From Amphibalanus amphitrite (lineage: Eukaryota > Arthropoda > Thecostraca > Balanomorpha > Balanidae): DNA of 64,000 bases. Both the position numbers and the translations under genes were made by a program. The number at the start of each line of letters is the position of its first letter. Positions within the stretch are counted from its first letter, which is position 1. This document shows positions 53,113 to 64,000 of the stretch, piece by piece. Location of the stretch: assembly GCF_019059575.1 (NCBI RefSeq), contig NW_024881519.1, forward strand, positions 930,001-994,000. The letters are read 5' to 3'. Under the pieces are notes generated by a model, which did not search any database, was not told where the DNA came from, and worked only from the letters and a program-made list of their open reading frames with translations.

Positions 53113-56100
53113 GCCAGAACTCTGGCGACGGGGGTGAGAGACGTTCGCGATGGGCCCCCCAGCAAAGTGGGCCCCCTCAACCTAATGGGGGCCCCTTACC
53201 AACAACGAAAGGTCAGATGATCATTGTCCTGATCATTACCAGCCAAATCGGGGAAAAGGACAAATATCTCTTGATCTGAAGAGGCACGTAAAAAACAACA
53301 GCATATTTACAGAAACACGACCATTCTGCCCATATTTGATGGACAGCGTGCAATTGGTGGCCAGCGGTCACTCAAATGGTCGGGCTGGGTCAAAAAGCTT
53401 TTAAAAAAAGCTCAACATCAGTTTTTCGACTATTACTTTTGATATAGGAGACGAGGTAGAGTAATGAAATTGTCTTGAATGTGTTGATCATCCATACGGA
53501 TCAGTTGATGACCATCATGAACTTCTCAAGTAAGGGCATGACCTTGATCTGCGGTCACATTTGAAGTTGAACTTTTTATGTGAAATTATAGGCGTTAACG
53601 TAAAATGCGACTATTTAGATGGTTCTGCCCTCTGCTCTGTTGCCAAACTGTAGCCGCCGTCTGCTCCGCTCCGCCAAAAGGCCAGATGATTACCACGCTG
53701 TATTGTAACAGCGCATGTGCATGAGCACGGTTTCTGCCAAAGACACACAAACAAATATAACACGTACCACAGTTGAACATAGGCGTGAGGGACAGGTATA
53801 TAGCTATATGAAGTACTATCTCACATTATTACACTTCAGTCAAATCTCGTACTTATGCCGACACACTTACGCCAAAACAATAATCATATCCTCACCATCG
53901 GAGTGACTCTCGGCAGGATGTAGACGGCAGCCAAAGTGAGCACAGTGCTCGAGCGCCACTAAAACCAGGCGCCAAAGTACGTGGCCGGGCGCGCCACACC
54001 AAACGGGCGCTGTCGAGACGTCGGGCGCCACACCAGACAGGCGCCACCAGCGCGCCGAACGCCTCACCAACGGCGCCACCAGTACGTCGAGCGCCGCACC
54101 AACCAGCGCCACCAACAGAAGCAGGCGCCACGGATGATTCGCACCAAAAACCGGGCGCAACCTGCATGCGACACCCCATTTACAAATGTGGCGTAACAGT
54201 GACAAAGAAACGAAACAAATCCATCTAAATGGTACAGGTAAGAGCCAAACTGTAACAGAGCTGACCACGTAAAAACCAGCAAAACGGTAATTATTAGAAA
54301 TTATGCGAAACATTACAATCATGGCATACAATTTTATCCATACAAACCATTTCACTTACAGGGCACGCCGCGCCACACGTCCAACTCAACCAGAAACCAA
54401 AATGAACATCACTAAGCGTACCACAACTACATCACCTCTAATCGCCAATGAATAAAATGCCAATAGAAACCGAAAGACAGGTATACCAAATCGCCACATA
54501 TAATAAATGAGGGTCACGACACATAATACTATGCCAAGATATCTTAAGCCATGACGACAATCAAAAAACAAACGCCAACAGAAAGTTCAATACTGCCATC
54601 ACTATACTGCTCACTAGTACTGACACACATACACATGTCACGGATCACCCTAACGGATCGGCAACTCTCCCCGATTCCCTTTGTTATCGTTGTACCCCGC
54701 GGAGCGGGCTGCCATCTAGCGCGCGGATATCTTCACTAGGAGGGGAGCCGGCCGCCCGCTCAAGCCCAGTGTTAAAGGCACGAGGAAACGGTGTGAACGC
54801 AACACCCGTCCGTCGTTTCCATCCTCAGATGTTCAGATCAAGTTCAATCCTTCTCCTCCACGCAGCAACTCTTGATCCGGGCTGGACAGGCAACTTTATC
54901 TCATGCGGGCTGCTCCCTTGAAGCGCACCACTGCTCCCATGGGAGCACACCCGTAGCCGGGTGCAGAGAGTGCTTGGGGGGCTGGTCGGCCTGTCCATTC
55001 GGACGGGCTCAGCCCCGGTGACTCTCTAGGGTGCCTGTCCATACCAATGTTTACCCCAATTCCTATAATCCTTCCGGCTCTGCAGTGGTCTCAATGGACC
55101 GAAAGGGCCTAACCCAACAAAACAAAAACAAACAAAGGTTAAGAACGGATTAAATTACGGAGTCTCTCTAACAGCTGGAATGTTACCATAACATGGAAAT
55201 GTTACATACTTTATTCCCTAATCAGCTGGAGCATGCATAATGATCCAAATGTTTCTAGTTATGCTTGAGTTGTATGAGCAAGAAGCACGTCAGTGGTCGA
55301 TAAAACTTCCAACGTGCCAACGCTCGTTGGAGCAAGATATTAGCAATACTTGGAAGAGCTGGAGACAGTCCGCCCGTCTACATGGATGCTTCCTTACGCC
55401 TAAAATACAGCATTGACTCATGACTTACTAATCGTCCGGTGCTGTTATCGGCTGCTCGGTACCGCGTGTATGTTCCCTCATTCACTCCTGGTTACCCTTC
55501 GGTCACCCCCTCGCTGGGTCGGGCCAGTCGGCTATTTTTATCCTCATTCCGGCTAGGCCACCCGCTGAGCTCCCGCCGTGCCGCGCCGTCTGCGAGGGAC
55601 CTGACCCTTCTGCCGGCAGAGGTTTCTCCAGGTGTCTCCAAGGAGCCATCGTAGCGCTAAGGGTGTGCTCCGCATACACATACATTGATTTTCGCCCTTA
55701 CTAGCAGGGCCGCTGGCACGCGTTGGCAGCGCCCTGCGGGCATTTTTTCGCTTAGGGTCATTTTGTGGTGAGGAGGATCAGAAAATCAACCTTCCAACTT
55801 TCTCCAGGCCTGGGTGTTTTATCGAGCGCGCCTGAAAACGCACAGTGGACCGAAATCACACTTCGACTGCGTTACTTCGTATTAGGTAATATGATAAAAA
55901 GTCCGCTCTTTTCTCAATCAATAAGGACAAGTGCGTTAAAGCACACATATAAACTTTTAAATTAAAAGCTTTAAAATGCTAAATTTGAACATCTCTAAGC
56001 TGATGATAATCGTTAGTTGTTTCAGACTTTGGCGCGAAAACGTAGGCATTCAGATCCACCGTGCGACCGGTCACCGTAACTATGCAGTAGTGTGATGGTG

Positions 56101-59100
56101 TGAGTTGGGGAATCAAGGCCGTATAGGGAGAAGGTGAGGAGTACCGGTGTGCCGACGCGGCGGATGGCAGTGAATTTTCAGGATAGGTAGCAAAAGGCTC
56201 ATTCCCAGACGTTGTGCCAAATTTTGCGGCGCTATGCGACACCAACTTTTACGCTATTCGCGAAAAAAAAAACTTAGGGAGGCTGCTCCCCCCCGCAAGG
56301 CGAGGGCTAAGTTGGAGACAGTGATGGGACTAAGATGTTCGTTGGAGCAACTCCAAGCATTTTATCGACCTCTGAAGCACGTCCTCGCAACTTTAACGTC
56401 GTTTTTGGCCGTAGGTACACGAAGACCTTCCTCATCCGTCTGCCCATAGTACGAGTTCATCCCCTGTTCTTATCTAGACGGTCACCGGCTACCAGTTGGA
56501 GTAGATAACATCGGAGCAAATCCAACGAGCTGGCCATTAACGAGACTATAGGTGGACCTCGGCCCCTGTTTCACGATACGACCCTCCCCGCCGCTACAGG
56601 TATCGACACTTAGCCGGTTTTCATTAAGACGTTGCAACATTGTGAAGTTTGCTTACGTTTCCATAGGACGGAGGCACCCATACCTGATGATGTTAGGTAC
56701 TGGGTAGCAGCGTGCCGCTAAACAGTGACTATAGCTTTGGCCCCGAGGCTGGTTTAGCCACGTGTTACATCTCAAGATATCTGTGCTTAGAGCCAGGTCA
56801 GGTCATTTTGCACCCTATATATTGCCTCATATTCAACATTCTCTCTCTATATATAATAATATATATAATACTAATAAAGTCAATAAGAGCAAATTGAAAG
56901 GCGTCTCATTTGGTCTGGACGGGTCATTCTTAACACCCTCAAACATCGGGTTACATGTTAACATGGCATGAAACGGTCAACAGCATTTTTTTTTACTATA
57001 ACTTTTGACACACGTGCTAGAGCGATGAAAACACGTCAGATGTGTTCAGCTCGACGATACGGATCGACTGATATGCAGCATGACCCTTTCCGGTCAGGTC
57101 ATGACCTTGGCCTGACGTAAAATTTTCAAAATGACCTTCCAAGGTCAACCTACGAGTATAGTTCATTCGACCGCGTCTCGACGAGAGAACACGATGCTGG
57201 CAAAAGTAATGTCGTTGGCTCGTTTAAGTCAAAAGTTATTACCGAAAAAAAAGTTTTTCGTAAACACGCCTTTTGGAGTTTTTGCCCTCTGGAGGCTACA
57301 CCGTTGACCTGAGTTCAAATCTATGAAAAAACTCAGAAAGACCTGTGAAAGAGCTATCGAATGCGCTTTTCCGCGGCGCTGTAGTTCTATTGGTTTCAAG
57401 TTATGCGTCGGGTGTTTCGAAAACTGTTGAAATGGACAAAATTTGCCTTTAATGACCTCTGGTAACCTGACCTTTGACCTGACCTAAAAAATGACTGAAG
57501 TATTTCCACCATTATTTTACGCTCTTTGGAATGCCGCTTACCCCGTGTGGCTACGTGGCCCAGAAGCCGAGTTGGGGGGGGGGGGGGACGGGCGGGGGTT
57601 TCATACACCCTCGACCCGGCGCGGTTGGTACCGTGTACCGGCCCGGCGTGGGTTTTTACTTTGTGCAAGTATATTTGTGAAAGTTACAGGTTTAATTTAA
57701 TCGGCAGATGAATATTTATCAAAAATATACTCATGAAATATATGTAAGAGATGACAGCGATCGGAAAATTACCCATTTCACGATGGACGCTAGGTCGCCC
57801 ACGTGGGTATGAAAACAACGATTTTCATGACAAAGGATACAATCTCAAATACTTAACCTGTCTCTAACAATTCTTGCCATTCTCATTTATACCATAGGTA
57901 TCTTCTAAGCTAGCTGAGAAACCATGTTCCGCAGAAAAATCACTTAATTAGCTCCGACACGACGCCCTCAACACGCACGAGGCCGGCCGCTTCCTTAGTG
58001 AAGATAGTTCACTTAAATGCCCACCAGGTGGCAGGGGAGACAGGTCGCGGGGGGAGTTGCCGATCCGTTATGTGATCCGTGCACATGTACTGCCACTAGC
58101 CGGCGGTGCCATCTATTGCCGAGCTACGCAAGCAGGAGGGCCACAGGGGGCGCTACTGTCGACCTAACCGCGCACCGAGCAGCTGAGTCGAGCAGACGTA
58201 CGAGCAGCGCCTACACAAACCATTGACATGAGGCATTGAGGTCAAATCTTAAAAGCGAAAGCGTTTTGAAAGGCCTATCGAATGAGTCGTTCCCGAAGCT
58301 CTAGCTCTTTGGTTCACGAGTTATACGGTTATTTGTGAAAATATAAAACAGGAATTTTTTCGTACTAATCTTGTCTTTGTGTTTATCGTAATTTTATCGT
58401 TATATCATCTTCAATGACCTCAGCGATGACCTAATCGAAAATTGAAAAATGACCTGTACGATTCTGAAGCATCCTACAGCTATCTGCTGCTTTTCTCGTC
58501 TTTCTAGCCTTCTTAAATTATGATCGGGTTTGGCCGATACGCTGATGGCTGATTACACTCGTTAGAGAGCTATCGAAACCACTTTCAGCGCGCTATAGCT
58601 TTATATGTCCTCGAGTGTCGAAATAGGCGAAACTTTCCCTTCGATGAACATGATGACGTGGGCTTTGGTCTGAAGTGCAACATGACTGAAGTAATTTCTC
58701 CATGATTTTCGACGCTCTTTAGAAAGCCGCCTACCGCCGCACTTGTCGCTACGTGACCCTGGAGTCAGGTTAGAAGGGAATATTCAAACACCCCTCAGGG
58801 GCGTAAAACTGGAAAGCCTGGGGCTGGGGCCCTGCTCTGCGGGGCGCGGTCGAGCTAGGCTAGAGCCAGTTCGGGATGTTTACAAGCCCACGTAAAGCAC
58901 TCAAGAATCTGCATAGAGCACAGGCCTTCCAAGACTTGGGGGTTTAGCTATCAACAATCGACATGGTCTTTTGAGACCTGCGTGGTGGCTATCAGAGGTC
59001 GGTGGGCCCCTCAAAAGCCGGTGCAGGAGCCTCAGGTGTCAGTTTGGAGCCATCATGGACCGGTGTGGAGTCCTAATGAATACCTAGGCGTCAAACTCCT

Positions 59101-60289
59101 AGACGTCAGGGTGGGGCCGGGCGGTGAGGCAGGCACAGGCCAGAAGAGAAGAGGAATTTTCAGATGTCGGCTTGGCATCTTAGGGCCCTGCATGGCTTTC
59201 TCAGAGGCTGACATATCGTACTGCGGGACCTCCATGAGCCTCAAAAACCTCTATGGGCCCCCTCACGCTTGGGGTAGGCTTCCTGAAGCATAAAATCTCT
59301 GAGTCTTGAGATGGGCCCATTAGACATGAACTGGGCCATCAATATACATGTGGTGAGTTGACCTATATCAAACATGATATCGGCTCAATCAGGATTGGGA
59401 TAGGCCCTCTCAGACCCAGACCAGGCACGGAGTACGGACCCTCCCACACATAGGATGGTCCTTTCATTCCTGGGATGAGTCTTCTCAGGCCTGAACTGGG
59501 CCCTCTCAGACCTGAAATGGGCCCCTCTCAGGCCTCAAATAGGTCCTCTAGGGCCTGAAATGGGCCCTCTCAGGCCTGACATTAGCCCTCTCAGACCTGA
59601 AATGGGCCCCCTCAGCCCGGAAATGGTCCCTATCATGTCGAAAAAGGGCCCCCTCATACCGTAACTGGGCCCTATCAGGTCTGAAATGGTGCCTCTTATG
59701 CCTGAAATGGGCCCCTCTCAGGCCTCAAACGGGCCCTCTCTGGCCTCAAACGGTCCCTCTCTGGCCTCAAACGGGCCCTCTCTGGCCTCAAACAGGCCCT
59801 CTAGGGCATGAAATATGGGCCCTCTCAAGCTTGAAATGGACCCCTCAGGCCTAAAATGGACCCTATCAGGCCTCAAACATGCCCTCTAGGGCCTGAAATG
59901 GACCCTCTCAAGCTTCAACTGGGCCCCTTCAGGCCTGAAATGGGCCCTCATAGACCTGAAATGGGCCCTCTCAGGCCTGAAATGGGCCCTCTCAGGCCTG
60001 AAGTAGCCCTCTCATGCCATGGAACGGGCCCTCCTAGGCCTTGGATTAGTTCAATCAGGCCTTGGATGTACCCTCTTAAATCATAAAATGGGACTATAAA
60101 TCCTAAAGGGGGGGGGGGGGGCTATCAAGACTGAAAACTGTTTTTCAGTCCAATGACGGACCTTGACATTAGTGATAAAAAATTGTCAGGCTGCCTAACG
60201 TTACAGTTCGAGTCGACGGTGGGCCCCTAGGATAAGAGACGGGGGTGAGATCTCACCCCTTTCACCCCCCCCCCCTGGCTGCGCCACTG
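53113..60289. mobile_element. hAT no. 1-type copy in unit B
   Basis: Copy of 41311-48508, again beginning GCCAGAACTCTGG and ending in the intact right TIR, with the minisatellite at about 59470-60030. Confidence 0.88.
53649..58215. mobile_element. 4.6-kb insertion, copy B
   Basis: Copy of 41847-46433 with the same TGTAG...CTACA ends and CAAAC duplication (53644-53648 and 58216-58220). It carries most of the A/B indel differences and is 20 bp shorter. The DR1 motif is kept at 57468-57480. Confidence 0.7.
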
Positions 60290-60422
60290 CAGGTAAATGT
60301 ATTTGGGAGGTACTTAAAATACGTAATAAATCGGGTTTTTCGCTGGTGCATCACCAAAACGGATTGACAATGGTCTTATGATGCTACAAACATGTGTGAA
60401 AGAATGACCTAAAGTAAATTGA

Positions 60423-62292
60423 TCTAAACTGAAGAGCAGCAAGGCCCCTGGGTGGGATATGGTCTCTACTGATCATCTGCTCCACATGCATCCTCTGCTT
60501 CATGAAATCCTCGCTGTGATTTTCAATGTCATGCTCAATCACTGCTCTCTACCAGATGGTCTGTCACATTCATTGCTGGTGTCCCTGCTAAAAGAGAAGG
60601 GAGGGATGATCGACGACCAGGCGAACTATAGGGCCATTGCCCTATCTACCACCATTTCCAAGGTATTGGAGCTTGTCCTTGTTGAAAGGCTGCTTCCCTT
60701 TATAAGCACTTGCGATGCACAGTTTGGGTTTAAGAGTGGTCTCTCTACCACACATGCGACCTTTGCTTTTAAAGGGACTGTCCCACCTTTTAAAACGTTG
60801 TTAAAACCAGTTAACTTGTGCCCGACTTTATAGATTGGATGACCAGGAACACGGTTCTGGCATTTATTTTTCATTAAACATCTTAGGCTTCCCATATTCC
60901 AAACACAAACTTTCAAATATGTGACGTCACAGCCCAAAATTACCTCCTTCCCCAGGCCACATTACTGTCATAAAGCTGATTCTTTTTACTCTGTAGGCAC
61001 CACAACAAAGTTCAGACCAAGTTTTAAGCGATTTTTCAACGAACAAACCCATTTAAATCAGAATGACTAAACGAGGTGACGTCACACTAACGGTCGCTCC
61101 ATGTTGAAGATAGGGCCTTGAGCAAGGCCCATTTTCAAATGAAGGGAACGAATTTCTTCAACACCAAGAGGCCGCGGGGGTTGCAATCTAGATAGATAGT
61201 GGTTTCTGAACCTCGCCGCAAACTTGGCTATCTCAACTCAAACCCCATGTTAAAGGTGGGATAGTCCCTTTAAAGAAACTATTCACTTCTTTACTAAACA
61301 AGGTACTCCAGTATATGCGTGCTTTTTGGACGCCAGTAAGGCTTTTGACAGGGTATGCCACTCGAAACTACTGAAAATCTTGGTTGAGCGCGGTGCTCCG
61401 CTAAAGTACCTTAAGCTGCTAATGTAATGGTACCGGACCCAAACGATGTCTGTCAAATGGGCTAATGTTGAGTCTGACTCCTTCTTGGTAAAAAATGGTG
61501 TGCGTCAGAGTGGCAGCCTGTCACCCTTACTATTCAGTTTGTACATCGATGATCTGCTGTGTGATATTCGTCAGTCTGGCTTAGGCCGTCACATCGGGTC
61601 ATGCGCCGTGAATGTTTTTGCTTATGCCGACGATATCGTTATTCTGTCCCCCACTAGGGCGGGCTTAGAAAGGCTTGTGAGGAAATGTGAGCAGTTTGCG
61701 TTATCCCGAGACATAAAATTCAATGCGAGAAAATCGGTGTGCATGATGTTTACCCCAGAACGGCCCTACAGCCGCAAGCACTTAGGGCTTTACTCGCCTA
61801 ACAGTATCACTTTAGACGGCCAGCCCATGTTATGGGTTAATAGCTTCAAGTACTTAGGGCATATGCTAATGAGCGACCTCAGTGACAGTGCTGACATGCG
61901 TAGAACAAAACGTATCCTGTATTATGGTACTAACATGATTTGTGCGAGGGTAGGCTATGCAGACAGAGACATTCTGGTGAGATTGTTTAAATCCTACTGC
62001 TCTAGCCTGTATGGTTGTGAGCTTTGGAACACCTCTGTGCACAAAAAGGCATTCAATGAGCTCTGCGTAGCCTACCACTCATGCATCAAAAGACTTGTTA
62101 AACTACTACGATCAACTCGTAATCATGACATGTGTCTCGCTCTAGAACTGCTTCCATGCCCCATTTTGGTAGCTTGCAGACAATTGTCGTTCTGGCGGAG
62201 GCTAAATTCGTGTGACAACTCAATCGTGAGAGCGCTTCTTGCCAGCGGCATTGATGCACATGGCCTGCTTGCTACCACACATGTGCAGATCA
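60423..62292 (+). pseudogene. Non-LTR reverse transcriptase pseudogene, copy B
   Basis: Copy of 48642-50511 with the same MITE (60773-61269), the same in-frame TAA (about 61425) and the same F-A-Y-A-D-D motif. In this copy a shorter G-run after 62293 lets the frame read further into transposon sequence, to 62474. That extension is not part of the RT. Confidence 0.88.
60773..61269. mobile_element. 497-bp TTAA MITE, copy B
   Basis: Same ends and TTAA duplication as 48992-49488. Confidence 0.9.
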
Positions 62293-63293
62293 CAGGGGCG
62301 GATCCAGGAATTTTCGGGAGGGGGGGGGCGGCAAGTCAAATTAGGGGCGACCTGGCAATCTGGGGGCGCTTCATACGAAGGGGCGCCAAACCGTCGTCAA
62401 AATCGAGAGTCGTCAAACCCGCGCCGTGCTGGGGGACGGCATGCTCCCCCCTCAGGTTTTTCGCAAATATCTGAAAAACAGCTGCGCGCAGCGCCGCCGT
62501 TTTTAGCACACCTTATCATGCATCTTTTCTGCACAAGTTGTTAAAATGTCAGACCCGGGTCATGCAACGGCAGGTCACCAGGTCAAGCCAAGTGACCTAC
62601 CGCCAGATAAGTTAAAATGTTCACCATGACCATTGCTATACCGACTGAACGGTCGCTTTGAAACTGTCAGCGATTGGTGAAAGCAACAATATTCATGAAA
62701 TGTATATCTCGGAATTTTGATATTTGTGAGCTAAGGTTAGGTCAGTATTGCGACCTCTCCAATCTCCATTAGGTATATACCTAACTAAGTTTCTGGGAGA
62801 CAACTGAAAGGCATCTCTTTTGGATGAGCGCCATTCTAGACAATCGCAAGCATTTGGAATTAGAATACATGTAAAATTAACACACTGGATAAGAAAATTG
62901 CACCTGTGACCATTTATTATGTCCCACAGGTCATCCCAGTTCATGAAGGTCTACAACAGTTTTTTGAAAATAACTTTTGATAGATACATGCTAGAACGAT
63001 AAAAGCACCTCAGTTGTGTTCAGCTCGACGATACGGATCGACTGATATGCAACATGACATTTCCCGGGGAGGTCATGACCTTGACCTGAATTACCTTTTC
63101 AAGGTCATTCTATCGTCCATTCGACGCGTCTCGACGACAGAAACGCGATGCTGGCAAGCGTAATGTCGAGACTCTCTTGAGTCGAAATCTAGCGCAGGAA
63201 ATGTAAAACTGTTAATTTTAGAGTTTTTGCCCTCTGGAGGCTAAACCGTTGACCAGAGGTCAATTCTGAGGGCAGTTTACAGAAACACCGTTG
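62293..63293. mobile_element. hAT-like left end and TTAA-type element, copy B
   Basis: Copy of 50512-51513, stopping at the second tandem junction (63293/63294). Confidence 0.55.
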
Positions 63294-64000
63294 TAAAAGA
63301 GAGACGCCTATGATAAGCGCACATTGTATGCGACAACGGGGCGACTGTGGGACATATAGGGATGTCTCTGATGACTACATAGGGCGCTTATATGCCAAAG
63401 AGGGCGCCTATGAAGCTAATGGGGGCACCTGGGAAACGAGGAAGACATTTGTGTAAGGGTTTTCAGGGGTCATTTGCCGTTTGCAGCAAATAGATTCTAA
63501 AAAAAAATCGGAGGGGGAATAAGTTTTAAAAATGGTGCGGACTTTCCGCACTGTTCGCTTAAGCGGTTACGCCCCTGGGTACATTTGCCCGATCTCAGAA
63601 GCTAGATTTGGAGGTCATACTTGAAAGCAGCCAGCAGGACGAGGCAAAATTTGGAGGCCCCTGAAAATAGGAGGCCCCCTGGGAAAGGAGGCCCCTTGAT
63701 AGGGTGGCCCACCCACATTTCATGACGTTCCTACGCCCGTGGTGAGTAGAGTAGGGTGGGGTAAGTGGAACAGGTGGGGTAATTTGAACATAGTATAAAT
63801 AACACAAAATTACGAAAAATCCATAAGTGGCACGACCAATAAGACCAAATTGGGAAATTATCGTTACTAAAAGGGCTATCATATGAACGGCCTTTTAACC
63901 CTATACAAAGTGGCAGTGGCAGTACATAGTGGCAGGGAAGCCTGTTTAGGACCCTCCTTGATATCTCGAGATCAAACGGGCCTGTTTTCGAAATTTAAAC
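63294..64000 (+). repeat. Start of a third tandem copy (C)
   Basis: TAAAAGAGAGACGCCTATGA follows the end of copy B exactly as copy B follows A. The 707 bases match 51514-52220 almost perfectly. The window ends before its length can be known. Confidence 0.93.

Larger units (their letters stand above)
51514..63293 (+). repeat. 11.8-kb tandem duplication, copy B
   Basis: Copy B is 11,780 bp, 24 bp shorter than A. The differences cluster at about 54440-57450 and are nearly all 1-2 base indels, many in homopolymers (poly-G at 52278, GGATGTTC versus GATGTTC, AAAACGG versus AAACGG). The rest is almost base-identical. Such a pattern suggests uncorrected long-read errors in one copy. Confidence 0.95.

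Noticed and set aside
62293..62474. RT frame extended to 342 codons in copy B
   Set aside because: The extra residues come from a hAT-like end; the difference from copy A is a change in G-run length.

Overview
The window looks like a repeat-dense intergenic or intronic stretch of a metazoan nuclear genome, most likely an arthropod. The reasons are a block of TTAGG pentamers (the arthropod-type telomere motif), LTR and non-LTR retroelements with eukaryotic priming sites, many TTAA- and 8-bp-TSD DNA transposons, and no operons or dense ORFs. The species cannot be named from sequence alone. Nearly all long open frames are by-products of GC-rich minisatellites. The only coding sequence I trust is transposon-derived: a Gypsy-type gag and broken non-LTR reverse transcriptases. 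One GC-rich segment (31906-32251) may be a host first exon.

Layout. 1-1961: 5' part of a Gypsy-like LTR element on the minus strand (LTR, tRNA-Leu PBS, gag). 1962-3816: remnant of a second minus-strand LTR element (LTR, tRNA-Pro PBS) whose body is a 23-bp minisatellite. 4375-10162: a TTAA-flanked element interrupted by a hAT (4538-9293), which itself holds a second hAT (6825-8040) and a retro-insertion (4907-5525). 10.2-17 kb: mostly unassigned sequence with MITEs, a candidate core promoter (12866) and an array of eight perfect palindromes (16835-17026). 17.9-25.7 kb: a long inverted repeat, three TTAA elements, and a hAT (21923-23968). 25790-26575: two facing telomere-like arrays. 26.6-31.5 kb: diffuse repeats, a tRNA-like sequence, and a TTAA element split by a 933-bp TIR element. 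31.7-32.25 kb: possible promoter and first exon. 32260-40157: a 7.9-kb hAT holding a nested hAT, a mariner MITE and TTAA elements. 39710-64000: an 11.8-kb unit repeated in tandem (two full copies plus the start of a third), carrying a non-LTR RT pseudogene, a hAT copy and a 4.6-kb insertion.

At least five hAT insertions have exact 8-bp duplications and near-perfect TIRs. Three insertions are also confirmed by uninterrupted paralogous copies elsewhere in the window, so the order of the nests can be read. No DNA-transposon copy keeps a recognisable transposase; all appear non-autonomous. The most unusual themes are a family of TTAA elements with G-run/C-run hairpins next to their ends, hAT elements filled with GGCC-rich minisatellites, and a nearly indel-only 11.8-kb tandem duplication that may be biological or an assembly product.
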